Shown here in pieces: positions 11,502 through 21,399 of a DNA stretch of 64,000 nucleotides. The stretch covers positions 6,198,623 to 6,262,622 of the forward strand of contig JAJEKV010000027.1 of assembly GCA_021234155.1 (NCBI GenBank). The letters run 5' to 3'. This stretch comes from Isoetes taiwanensis. Lineage: Eukaryota > Streptophyta > Lycopodiopsida > Isoetales > Isoetaceae. The number at the start of each line of letters is the position of its first letter. Position 1 is the first letter of the stretch. The notes below the pieces were generated by a model that made no database searches, was not told the origin of the DNA, and saw only the letters and a list, made by a program, of their open reading frames with translations. The position numbers and the translations under genes are program-made.

Positions 11502-12413
11502 GAAAAAGTCCTTTTTGGCAGTTCTTTTGGGCAACAATTGGCAAGCCTGTTCCGATCATAGGAATCCGGCAGCATGGAAATCCCCCAGGTCCGGCAGCAT
11601 AATCAGCAATTCCGGCAGCCCTCTCATCATCAAAATAAAAGCACAAATCTATTCAACAAACCCAAGCAAGCTGATTTTGAGAGCCAGACAATAAACCACT
11701 TAAATAAACACACAAACTATCCTCAAAGACTCTAGAAAAGCCGGCTAAAAAACTCAAAACAAAAGGAGGCTCCAAAGCAGCGGCCTTACCTGCGAGTTTC
11801 TTCGTAAGACCAGCCTATGGGGCATGCAAACACAGACAATAGAACGACGCCACGAAATTGTCCAACATTTTAGGCTTACGATCTCCTTTGCCGGATTCGC
11901 ATGCTAAGATGGAAAGGGCAAAACTATAACAAAAGAAAAATGCTTCGATTTTTGGATAACCGGAGTTTTTTCCGGCAGCCAAAACCTTTTACGACCTTAG
12001 GAAACTGACTTAAAAAAAAAACCAAAACGTTTTTCATCAAACCGGAAAATCCGAATTTAAACAATAGATAGATGCATATGTTCTGAGTAACACATTCGCC
12101 AATGACAAGTCACAAGTTTAAATTCCTATTTTGTCTTGCCCTTTTTTCCTTATGTAACGTATGGTCATCAACCCTGGTTTTGGTTGGCGAAAGCCTACAT
12201 GAAATCTTTACGAAATCTTCATGAAATCTAAAAACCTCTTAAGAGAATCTGGGAAAATTTTCATAGAACCTTGGAGAATCAAGCAAAATCTTAAGGAAAT
12301 CTTGGAGAACCTAGAGGAATTGTACGAAAATGTTGGAGAATCCTTATAGAATCTTAGGGGACCTGACAATCTTCATAAAATCTAACAGTATATTTACCCC
12401 GCTCTTATATTTA
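11502..12413. other. Non-coding region with degenerate GAATCTT-type repeats
   Basis: No gene is supported. The word CCGGCAGC recurs at 11565-11625. At 12190-12370 a degenerate short motif (variants of AATCTTGGAGAA) repeats many times. A similar patch lies at 48210-48250. Confidence 0.4.
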
Positions 12414-12529
12414 CCCCGCTCTGATACTTGCCGCGTCTTTAAGATCATAAAGCCATAATCAACAAAACCAGCCCCGCTCTGATACTTGCCGCGTCTTTAA
12501 GATCATAAAGCCATAATCAACAAAACCAG
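12414..12529. repeat. 58-bp perfect tandem duplication
   Basis: The unit starting CCCCGCTCTGATACTTGCCG is present twice head-to-tail (12414-12471, 12472-12529) with no mismatch. Confidence 0.95.
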
Positions 12530-12628
12530 CCTGTCCTGTAGCACATGCCACTCTTGAATGGCCGAGATTGCTGGCCATTATAGCTAGCCATTTATTTTGT
12601 GCATTATGTTCATACAAAGAGAAAACAG

Positions 12629-12916
12629 ATCCTTTTACAAGTTATATGTCAATTTTTAAAGACCTACAACCTAAACCAAGAAAAGGGTGTTCAAAAATCT
12701 GATATCTTCGTGTGTCTTATTCATTTATTTTTCTGATGACAAGATAGGCAAATTCATTAGTCCTAGGCTTTGATTAGCTACAGCATAGATATTTGATAGC
12801 AGTATATATACTGCTGTATCATTAGGATCCATGTGAATAATTTCCTCTGCAGCAGGTTTTGCACGTTCTACATTGTATAAGATTAAAAGTAAGCATATGC
12901 TAATTTCCAACTTCAA
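12629..12916 (-). pseudogene. Dispersed copy of a PPR gene 3' end
   Basis: The minus frame contains VERAKPAAEEIIHMDPNDTA and continues through ILLSNIYAVANQ, the E-motif end of the PPR gene at 24150-26402. DNA similarity extends into the 3' flank: the block starting GACCTACAACCTAAACCAAG is present here and near 23925. Only the last part of the E motif is present and there are no upstream PPR repeats, so this is a truncated duplicate. It reads through the parental stop into LPILSSEK. Confidence 0.85.
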
Positions 12917-13131
12917 TTCAGTTGGTTTTGTAGAATGTCTGCAATCATATGATCTTCCATAGACAGTTTCAAAGTACTGATTTTATGAAGAGCATTCAGA
13001 TAGGATAACTATACATAAGATCCAGATTCATGTGACAAAAAGTTCTTATAACTTTGAAGATTTTGTGCACCATACGAAATTTTAAAGTTCGACTTGCATC
13101 AGTTGATTGATTTGTAGAACAAAAACCAAAA

Positions 13132-13545
13132 CTATCCAGGGCCAACCTTAGGAATATCATAGTGCTCACTCAAATTTGCAAGGTATTGATTGAAGTCTTC
13201 AATTTTTTCCCTGTGGGATTTACTAGCCACTTTTGCAAGGCGGGCAGCCTCAAGCTTCTGCTTCTGTTCGTAGTAACGCTTTTCGGCAGCAGTCCAATGG
13301 TGGGGAGGCGCTTGGCCTTGTCTCTCATCTGGTGCACTCTCATCCTTATCAGCAACCTGCACTTCTGAAGAAGCTTCCCCAGATGCAGGAGATTCTTCTA
13401 CTTCTACCCCTTCTACAGGTGCTTCATTTAAAAACTGGTACCGCAAATCATTCCTTTTCTTCTTCTTTTTCAACTTCCCTGATTTCACATCAAGAGCCTT
13501 ACCCTTGAGCTTCAGTTTTCCTCCAACAATAGATTCATATGACAT
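13132..13545 (-). CDS. FAM32A-like splicing-associated protein
   Basis: The 137-residue product starts MSYESIVGGKLKLKGKALDV and ends DIPKVGPG. This is the FAM32A layout: an N-terminal KLKLKGK block, a poly-Lys stretch (KKKKKR), an acidic middle and a conserved C-terminal block (ASKSHREKIEDFNQYLANL then EHYDIPKV). FAM32A is a small nuclear protein; in human spliceosome structures it is a C* complex component near the 3' splice site. The coding part is one exon. Upstream there is a good 5'UTR intron on the minus strand: donor ACCAG|GTACG with exon end at 13876, acceptor TTTTGCAG with exon start at 13601 (intron 13602-13875). A foldback element lies just upstream at 14016-14150, close to the promoter. 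Identity is confident from the C-terminal block; function is by homology. Confidence 0.88.
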   Translation of the reverse strand: MSYESIVGGKLKLKGKALDVKSGKLKKKKKRNDLRYQFLNEAPVEGVEVEESPASGEASSEVQVADKDESAPDERQGQAPPHHWTAAEKRYYEQKQKLEAARLAKVASKSHREKIEDFNQYLANLSEHYDIPKVGPG

Positions 13546-14015
13546 TGCTACTTCTACTTAGAATGTCAGCTCTTACAAACCATTCAGATGTGCGTTAGAT
13601 CCTGCAAAATGATCAAAGACACATGATCAGCTTACCTGCCTATCGCATGACCTAAAGAGAAATTCAACAATAGCTAATTGCATGTCAGGGGCACTAAATT
13701 AAATGCAAAGACTCTTCAACACAGAGATATAATTCATCCAAACCTATATTATGACTTAGAACATTTGGGAGAATTCTGTATCCGTTGACAAACATGGAAT
13801 TATTCAACGAAACAAGGATGCACTGCATCCCAACAAGAAACGACAGATCAGAACGTATGTAAGAAAAGGGCGTACCTGGTGGGCAGCCACCGAAGCCGGC
13901 ACAAGGTTTAGGGTTCTCTCTTCTTTGCAAAACACGAAGAAGGGGTGGAACTAAAGGTAACCTAATGCACTAGGTCACCTAAAAGGTAGAGCGTTGATGT
14001 TCACTTTTTTTGGAA

Positions 14016-14150
14016 GGAGAAATTTCACTCACCTTGAAATTTCTCCAGGAAATTTTGCGCAGACCTGGCGGCGCCACTCGCGGCTCTGAGTGGCCTGCCA
14101 GGTCAGCTCAAAATTTCCTGGAGAAATTTCAACGGTGAGTGAAATTCTCC
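14016..14150. repeat. Long imperfect palindrome (foldback element)
   Basis: Arms of about 63 bp (14016-14079 and 14088-14150) are inverted complements at roughly 90% identity, with an eight-base loop. The left arm begins GGAGAAATTTCACTCACC and reaches GCGCCACTC; the right arm is its complement from GAGTGGCC. It could form a near-continuous hairpin as DNA or RNA and resembles a foldback or MITE-type element. Confidence 0.9.
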
Positions 14151-14870
14151 GACAAAATTTTGTCCACCTTAAAATTTTGTCCGTTCTTGATTGATTCGAG
14201 CATTAGCTTTGCATTTCCGGCGTTTCTGTGCTTCGCTTGGTATTTCCAGCCATGGCTATGGTGTTTGCCTCCTATGTTTGCCCTGTGCCGGCTCTGTTTT
14301 TGCACTCTGCACTGTTAGACAGGTATTTGCACTCTGTGCAGGAGGCCTTCATTTGGTGGATTGAACTCGTTTGCAAGGATCAAGCGATGAACTCCTGAAG
14401 AATCAAGCTGAAAAAAACTCTTGATAGGATTATTGCTTTTGGAAGAAGATAGAAAGGAAGTAACTCAGGAATCGGCTCTGAAAGAGAAAGCTCGATGGAA
14501 GAATAGTGAAAAAAAAAAATCCCATGTTTGCACCTTGGGTCGGCTCTGAAGAAATCCCAAATATCTTCTGTTTTTTCTTTACATCTGTGCAGAGAAAATC
14601 CGGCCCCTTTCGGACCATCCCCATGCAGAACTAGTAACAGAGAATAAAGGTAACTAGTAACCAGTAACCAGAACCAGTAACCATGTAACTGTAGAGTCGG
14701 TGCAAAGGTGCGATAGAAGCAGATCCTTTGGTCGGCGTGACAGAAGCAGAGTGCAAAACAGAGTAAGCGGCTCCGCCGAAAATTGCAGAGGCAATTCAAG
14801 AGACATTTTCGCAGTAAAAAAATGAGTCAAATAAGGGCGAAATTTTAAGGTGGTCAAAATTTCGGTGACA
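14151..14870. mobile_element. Candidate MITE with terminal inverted repeats
   Basis: The left end GACAAAATTTTGTCCACCTT, continuing AAAATTTTGTCC, is mirrored near 14837-14868 by sequence containing GAAATTTTAAGGTGGTCAAA. This gives roughly 32-bp terminal inverted repeats around about 0.7 kb. The interior holds short ORFs on both strands without recognisable domains. No target-site duplication was established. Confidence 0.5.
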
Positions 14871-14963
14871 CTTGGCCATGCAGACGTGGAGATGACGGGA
14901 TTCTCACGTGTAAGGCCGAAATAGAATCTTTATGTAATGAAACGCCTGAGCTTGCTGTATAAG

Positions 14964-15060
14964 GGAAAGGTCCTGTGGCCTTTCCGGAAGGGAAAGCTGG
15001 CCGACGCGCGAAGCGCGGAGGCCTGCTTGACCTTCCGGAAAGAAGGCCACATGGCCTTTC
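14964..15060. repeat. Hairpin with CCGGAA-containing arms
   Basis: An imperfect inverted repeat pairs 14964-14990 (GGCCTTTCCGGAAG) with 15032-15060 (CTTCCGGAAAGAAGGCC). The roughly 40-bp loop is GC-rich and contains GCGCGAAGCGCG, itself palindromic. Confidence 0.7.
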
Positions 15061-15381
15061 TCTCAACGTAGAGGATGGCTGGGCTCAATTTAGGCGTAAC
15101 ATGTATTCGCATGCAGGTGAAAATGTCAGAACAGCAAGTAAAAAAAGGTCTAAACATGGCGTAAAAAGGGCGGAATGCAGAGTAAAATCTTGCACGCCTT
15201 TTCAGGCTTAGAAAAAGTGACACGTGTCACCTATTTATTGGATGAGACGGTTAGATTGGGTCCAACCGTCCTTTACGTTTCACGACAAACAAATAAGTCG
15301 CCGCTAATGCGGCTCGCCAGTATGTTTCATAGCAAAATAGCTCGCTCACATCCGTTTGTATTATGAAATTGGCAAGTGACC

Positions 15382-15690
15382 TTATCGGACTCTCCAGTGT
15401 AAAGGTAGAGTCCGATAATTAAGTTATTACTCCTAGGAGTGATAACTAGTTATCACTACTAGGAGATAATTAGTTATCAGCCCGATAAGGTGGTTATCGG
15501 ACTTTGCCTCGGCTGATAACCAAAAATGCGTGGCCTCGATTGTACGTCTTCGGCCAGATTTTTGCACGTAAGGCCTCGGCCCAGCCTTCGGCCCTAGCAG
15601 GCCTCGACCTTACATGCAAATATCTGGCCTCGGACATACAGCCTCGGTCATGCATTTTTGGTTATCAGCCTCGGCCAGACCGATAACCTT
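15382..15690. repeat. Cluster of nested palindromes (complex foldback element)
   Basis: Three inverted structures lie end to end. A perfect 12-bp stem (TTATCGGACTCT / AGAGTCCGATAA) spans 15382-15418. A roughly 45-bp palindrome centred on GATAACTAGTTATC spans 15426-15470. A large hairpin has arms of about 75 bp at 15505-15581 and 15598-15675, both carrying GCTGATAACCAAAAATGC or its complement and repeated GGCCTCGG words. The element ends share GATAA/TTATC words. It resembles a foldback transposon rather than a gene. Confidence 0.85.
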
Positions 15691-16249
15691 ACCTACTACA
15701 ACTGCAGGTAATTTCAATCAAGGAATATTCCTAACACTTAAAAAGAATCAATGCTCTTGATTCTATAATCTCAGCAAGCGACGATCCTGATTCATCGTCA
15801 ACAAAAATATTCCTGTATTATTATGCCTCAAGACGAGGATTTGCCCCAATGGCCCCAAAAACTAAACAAAAAATCTTCCTTTTTCACTCATATATAATTC
15901 AGTTTGTTTTTCTGTTTAAAGCTATTTTTTTGATGCTATTTTGTTTGAAGCATTCTGCTGGTGACACGTATGTGCAAACAATCTTGGAACCTTATGAAGA
16001 CAGTGACGTCATGCTAAAGATGGAGATGTGTGACAGACCCTAACCCCTAACGGCCTGGAATCTCAATCTCCTTCGGATTGGGACGTCTCCAATAAAAACT
16101 GGTAAGCAGGAATTATACTATGAATCCAACTTTGGAATATTTGGAATGCAGTATGAATCTGGCTGGAAAACCTCTCTCGATTGGGTGCCTGAGTGCCATA
16201 CATAAAATAAACTGGAATATTTTGCATTCAATTCAATCTGTCTCTCATA

Positions 16250-16258
16250 GCTATATAA
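16250..16258 (+). promoter_or_regulatory. Possible TATA box
   Basis: CTATATAAAC lies about 45 bp upstream of the ATG at 16296, which would give a very short leader. The motif is clear; its use is an inference. Confidence 0.4.
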
Positions 16259-16295
16259 ACAAGCTGCTGGAAATGGCCTTCTGCTTGGGGAGACG

Positions 16296-16781
16296 ATGGC
16301 TTCGAAGAAGAGGAAATTTGAGGAAACAATTCTTGGCTTCTTGGATGATTACCTTCCAGCTCCAAAACTGGTCGTAGATGGTTGGATAAATTGTGGTGAT
16401 GAGCATGACGGGGGTCGTAACATGGAGCAGGGTGGAAGCCATAAAATTGGGGACAATTTAGCAGATCTTTCTGGTAGCTTTAATCTGGAGGACAAGTTGT
16501 TTGATGCTTCTGACAGCTCTACCTTTGGTATATTGGATGGCTTCAATCCCTTTAGTCTGGACTTCGATTTACCTGAGCAAATCGATTCATTTGAATTGGA
16601 TGATGCTTCGGAAGAACTCTCTGATATTGGTATCTTACCGTTCATATTTGGATATGATACCGTCTTAACCTATAGTAGCTGCCTTTGTTTTGTCAGCAAT
16701 GATGAAGTTGATGAATTCGGCCGCTGTAAAACCTGTATCAAGGAATGGGTAGTGGGATGCTCTGAAAAAATGCAGTCCTAG
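16296..16781 (+). CDS. Unrecognised acidic protein, 161 aa
   Basis: The ORF starts MASKKRKFEETILGFLDDYL, a basic KKRK start that could act as a nuclear localisation signal, and continues into an acidic, Asp/Leu/Phe-rich middle (for example FSLDFDLPEQIDSFELDDA) like a transcriptional activation region. A Cys-containing tail (CFVSNDEVDEFGRCKTC) follows. I recognise no family. Directly downstream lies an LRR receptor-kinase remnant on the same strand, so this may be a chimeric or relic transcript rather than a conserved gene. It may also be longer if spliced. Confidence 0.4.
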   Translation: MASKKRKFEETILGFLDDYLPAPKLVVDGWINCGDEHDGGRNMEQGGSHKIGDNLADLSGSFNLEDKLFDASDSSTFGILDGFNPFSLDFDLPEQIDSFELDDASEELSDIGILPFIFGYDTVLTYSSCLCFVSNDEVDEFGRCKTCIKEWVVGCSEKMQS

Positions 16782-16834
16782 CTCTAAACATTGTTGTAGT
16801 TTGTCTATATGTGAAATACACAGGGTCTTACATC

Positions 16835-17321
16835 ACTTGCTTAAGTTTACAAGTTTTGAATGCCTCTTTTAATCATCTAAACGAAAGTATCCCTGAAGTT
16901 CCCACCAGCATGTCATCGCTACAAATTCTTGACCTTGGAGACAATAACTTTACTGGGCAGATCCCTTCGTTTCTGCAAAACTGTACAAAATTGATTTACT
17001 TGGACCTAGAGCTGCAATTTTCGTTTTGGACCATTTTCTCAACAGATTTGTCATCAGAATTCTCCCTTAGAAACCCTGATTCTTTCAGACAATTCTTTAA
17101 CAGGGGAAATTCCTTCTTGGGTTAGCAACTGCAGTAATATAAAGGTGCTTGACCTCAGCTACAATAAGTTTGAAAGCAGCATTCCTCCTGAAATATGCAA
17201 TCTATATAAATTAGAGAAGCTCGTGATGTGGCTGAATAACTTGAGTGGTCAGATTCCTACAGAGATTGGGAACTGCAAGAATTTGAAGGCTTTGATTCTG
17301 AACAACATCAATTGCCTGTAA
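16835..17321 (+). pseudogene. Broken leucine-rich-repeat receptor-kinase fragment
   Basis: Two reading frames carry plant-type extracellular LRRs. The first (about 16850-17010) includes LQILDLGDNNFTGQIPSFLQ and LIYLDLE. After a disrupted stretch (about 17010-17080) a second frame reads EIPSWVSNCSNIKVLDLSYN and then LSGQIPTEIGNCKNLKALIL, ending in TAA at about 17321. The LxxLxLxxNxLxGxIP consensus is that of plant LRR receptor-like kinases of the BRI1 and related subfamilies. The frame break, the short length (about five repeats) and the lack of transmembrane and kinase parts make it a relic. Confidence 0.85.
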
Positions 17322-17395
17322 TGCAAAAACAAGTTTCCTGAAAGCAGAAGGTTTTGAAGTGAGTATAGAATAAGAAATAAGATATAAACAAATCA

Positions 17396-17886
17396 ATGTT
17401 GAGAGCATATCATAAGGATCCGTCTGAAATGTTATGGACATCAGTGTCAATGTTATTTCCGCATTCCCTATTCAGTTCATTGCAAAAGGAGTGTAAACGC
17501 AGGCATTCTAGCATTAATAATCCTCTCCTTCCTTCTTCGTGGCCGCTCTCTGAAGCAGATTTAATTCTGGTAGCCATCCTGGTGCTCAAGGATGCGCCCA
17601 AGGATTCCCCCCTCCAGCAATCCGCCATCGCCAAACGCACATCTGTTCCCGGTCTTTCTTCCTCCTGGGATAGCTTGAAATTCCGAATGTGGAACCCCTT
17701 GATTGCTCCAGCCCTGCTTCTGGCCTTCCCCGATCTTCCAGAGGGGATTTTTGCGCTGATTTCGTAGGAAGCCCTTTCGACCAAACAACAGCAGCACTTT
17801 TGATTTGGCGGGATACTCAGTATTGCAGGGAACAACAACGATTTTTTTCTCCGGATCTTAGCTTGGAATAAAACTAAAACAAGCAT
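17396..17886. other. Open on both strands, unrecognised
   Basis: The plus strand is open at 17396-17767 (123 codons) and the minus strand at 17410-17886 (158 codons). The minus product has a basic Arg/Ser-rich middle. I recognise nothing in either and cannot choose a strand. The GC content of 17540-17770 exceeds the surroundings, so this may be a captured gene fragment. Confidence 0.25.
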
Positions 17887-18694
17887 TTGATCTTGATCGG
17901 TTGGATTGCAATGTCTAAGCTCAAATGGTTCTTGATTCTCTAGATTACTTCAAAGTTCTCAGGAATCCTGGCTGAATTTGCCTGACCGTTTAAATTACAC
18001 GCTACTTTGATTCTGACTCGTTGGACAACTTTAATTTCTTTGATCTGAGTTTGATAGCGACCAAGTTTTGATCTGAAAATTGAGTTCATAACCTTTAGCC
18101 TGATACTCCGGATATCTACATTGTTAGAAATCAATTGTTTTTTGCAAACTCTCAAGATCTCCGACTCACCTTGGGGGACGGGAAAATTGCTGGAGCCAAT
18201 AAGTACACCATCATTACATCATTATGAGGTGTTTTCATTCCCTCCGTACCATTGTGCAGGTCATTATTGTATCACATCATTAGAATCACTTTATATATCA
18301 CGTAGATATCAAATAATGTATATATCATATAAATATTAGATTCGAGATATTTGCATGTGTTCTCATGTTGTTCTAGTTTTACAAAACGTGCGCATACTAT
18401 TGGCATATAAATAGAAGGCATCCTCAAATGCTCGAACACAACTCGAACTCCTCTGGGCGCTTAACTTTGCACTGCTCCTACTTCTAAGGTAATCCTTTGC
18501 AGTCTTCTTCTTGCTCCTTGCATTCTATATTTCTCATTCCCTTCTCTCGACCATTCTATAAATATACTATATCTCCATGAAGATCTACACTAATATTTCA
18601 TGTACACTATTACCACTTATTTTGAATCCTTTATGAAGTTCAAATTACTTGAATATTCCTTGCTCTGTGAGTTAATAGTGTCTACTAATTTCAG

Positions 18695-19062
18695 ATGGGC
18701 AAGCCATTGCCGGAGGCCATAGTTATGATGACGTCTAAGATTAAAAAAATTCTATATGTAACGATTAAAGTAAAGATAGATAGTAGTTTTAACATAAGGG
18801 AGATGAGTTATACGATGTGGAATGTGGTTGGATCCAGGGATCTGCGGAGTTTCTTTTTGATACTTTAGCTGTGGAACGTTTTCTGTCTAGCTCCTTACTC
18901 AACAAACTAGACGTAATTGAAACAAATTACCCTTTAGGCGCCATATTCTATTATCTTGAGAAGTACATGGGTTGTGGCTCCATTGGTCCTGCAGGTATCT
19001 TTAGAGTGGAGACCGAAATGGTGGATGGTAGGATTGAAGTTGGGATATTCAGTGACATCTAA
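18695..19062 (+). pseudogene. First Helitron-associated ORF, frameshifted
   Basis: After a good acceptor (CTAATTTCAG) an ATG at 18695 opens MGKPLPEAIVMMTSKIKK and runs into a stop near 18870. An overlapping frame open from 18793 continues as VECGWIQGSAEFLFDTLAVE to a stop at 19062 (ending GRIEVGIFSDI). One frameshift would join them. No domain is recognised. Plant Helitrons often carry an extra RPA-like ORF, but no OB-fold signature is evident. Confidence 0.35.
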
Positions 19063-19224
19063 TCCCATAGTTGGTAATTGACAGACTTGGATTATCGAAT
19101 GTACCTTTGTTTAATTTAATATCGATGTTAACCTCTACATAATGTTAATTTTGTGTTGTGGGGTTGGAATGTTCATGTTTGGATTTATTTTGATTTTTGT
19201 TTTTTGTATCTTGCATTGTAGTAA

Positions 19225-19632
19225 ATGGCAGAATTGGCTGAGGAGACCACTGGGGCTAAAGTTGACCTGGATAATGGGACTGACGAGTCTCTAACTGTTC
19301 ATGATATGAATGCGCATTTGAACAATAATCAAAACAGTCGCAAGGTATTCGTGATGACTGTCAGCAAGGGAACCCTTCACAAGTACAAATGAAACCAAAT
19401 TGCTTTGCACATAGCATCACATAGGAAACGTGCTCCTCCAGTGATGACAAGGAAATTTCAAAAACAGGTGGACAGGCTTTCTGAAGAGCTCGATAAAATA
19501 TCTAAGGATTATATCACTCTTTCGATCAGTGTTAAAAGGCTCACTGCGCAATTAACGCGTCTCCACCGATTGTTGCAAATTGTTGAGGCTAATGATGCTG
19601 TAATGTCGGCAATATTAGAGGGAGAGATGTAG
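19225..19632 (+). pseudogene. Coiled-coil ORF interrupted by an in-frame TGA
   Basis: A single frame from the ATG at 19225 (MAELAEETTGAKVDLDNGTD) to a stop at 19632 is broken once by TGA at 19390-19392. The part after it includes KFQKQVDRLSEELDKISKDY, a heptad-like coiled coil. An acceptor-like TTGTAG precedes the ATG by a few bases. It probably belongs to the same transcription unit as the ORF upstream. Function is unknown. Confidence 0.35.
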
Positions 19633-19644
19633 ATGACTTCATCA

Positions 19645-19945
19645 TGTTATGCGCTTATGATAACTAGATGATAATGCCACTGCCATGGACATATTATAAG
19701 ATACTTTTTTCTTGCGAGTCGTAATATGCTCTGAATATATTTTCGTTATAATAAACACGTTACGCAAGGTATGTACTATGGGATGAATTGTGGATTATGC
19801 CATTATGATAATTAGATAATCATGCCATTACTATGGACATCTTATAAGATACATTTTTTTTTTAGGCATAATATACATCAATATAATTCCATCACAATAA
19901 ACTCATTATATAAGGTATATGTTGTGAGCTGAATTGTGAATTACG
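19645..19945. repeat. About 150-bp tandem duplication
   Basis: Two adjacent diverged copies (about 19645-19795 and 19796-19945) share the order TTATGATAA, ATGCCA, TATGGACAT, TTATAAGATAC, AATAAAC and GAATTGTG. They lie in the AT-rich gap inside the Helitron unit. Confidence 0.7.
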
Positions 19946-20175
19946 CCATGTATCTCATGCTATGTACTAGATGGATGTGATATTTAGATGCCATGAATTA
20001 TGAATTGTGTCATGGAATACATGATGAGCTACGTTAATAATGCAATTCCTTCGATCCTAATTACAGACTCCCAATGTCATTGCTATCTATCTGAGGGAAG
20101 GTATTCTTGGAGGAGACAAACATGTAAGTCTTCTTCTACATCATTGTGCATCGCAATAGAATTTGCATTGAATAT

Positions 20176-21302
20176 GGATGATAACACATTGAGCCCAACT
20201 GAGAACCACATAGAATCGAGAAGGATAGGACGGTATGTAAATTTGCGAGCAATGGCAAGAGATCGTGCTAGATGGCGTCTAGCTGGACAGATAAGAGAGA
20301 CCCCTCGTGCTCTACCAGAAATAGATTATAGGGAGAGGAATCAGCAGCTGGAGCAGGAGCGGCATGCAAGCTTGAGTGATGCTGCTCGAGAGGTGGTATG
20401 CGAGAGAGCGAGACGACGACCAAGAACGTCAATCTAGGAGGACTAGTGAATTAGACAGAGCCCCTTTACATACAAATGGACTTAGGGTAAATGAATTTGC
20501 TCCAAGTGCAAATGTTCCGTTTGCTAGTGGAAGCGAACTACTCGAGGGGTCACCGGTAGTTGCAGGTGAGCAGAATACCTACAACTCGAACTGGTATGCT
20601 AGATTGAGTGAGGAAGGTTGAGAGGAAGTACGTCGTAGGCGAAGAGAACGTTATGCAAATTTACGTGAATCCTCCTTCGCGACTGGAGTTAGGATAAATA
20701 AATTTGTTTCAAATTTGGATGTTCTACCCACATTTGAAAGCGAGTTACATGAGGGGTCACCAGTAGTTGGAGGCCAACAGAGTACATATAGATCAGGATG
20801 GTATGCTAGCTTGAGTGAGGAAGGCAGGGATGAGGTACGACGTAGGCAAATAGAGCGATATAGAAATTTACGAGAAGCTGCTCGAGATGTAGCTCGTGCT
20901 AGGAGTGGACATCAAGCAGGACAGTCTCAACCTGGAATGGTAGATATACGTGGAGATGGAACAAAAAGAACTGTTCCAACTCTAAACGTGTTAACGACCA
21001 ATGAAAACGAGTTGGTCAATGACGCATTGGCAAATGCAGGCGATCATAACACGTACAGAGCAGGATGGTATGCAAGGTTGACTGAGGAGGACAGAGATGA
21101 AGTACGCCATAGACGAAGAGAGCATTATGCGAACTTGCCTGATGAAGAAAGGGATCGTATACGTCTAATAGATAGAGGACGTCATACAAATATAGCTGCT
21201 GCAGGCACGATATCTAGCCATATCGACGTGCAAGCAGGTAGTATGGAGGACAACTCAGTGTCAAGGGTGCTTACACATTGGCAGGCCCGTGCAGAACAAT
21301 GA
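20176..21302 (+). pseudogene. Helitron N-terminal Arg/Glu-rich repeat region
   Basis: Overlapping frames at 20176-20437, 20376-20621 and 20715-21302 encode repeats of a roughly 60-residue unit with the signature GWYARLSEEGRDEVRRRxxE followed by RYxNLRExARD. Three to four diverged units are present. Arg/Glu-rich repeats of this kind precede the Helitron_like_N domain in many Helitron proteins. Frameshifts and a stop (in the unit at about 20600-20625) show decay. The M at 20176 opens MDDNTLSPTENHIESRR and is the best start for this part. Confidence 0.6.
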
Positions 21303-21399
21303 GAACATCAATTAATCGAACTTTCACGATGTGCACATGGAATAAACGATGCACGTATTGCCATATTCCATTGTTGAATGTTGAACAAAATGGATTTTG

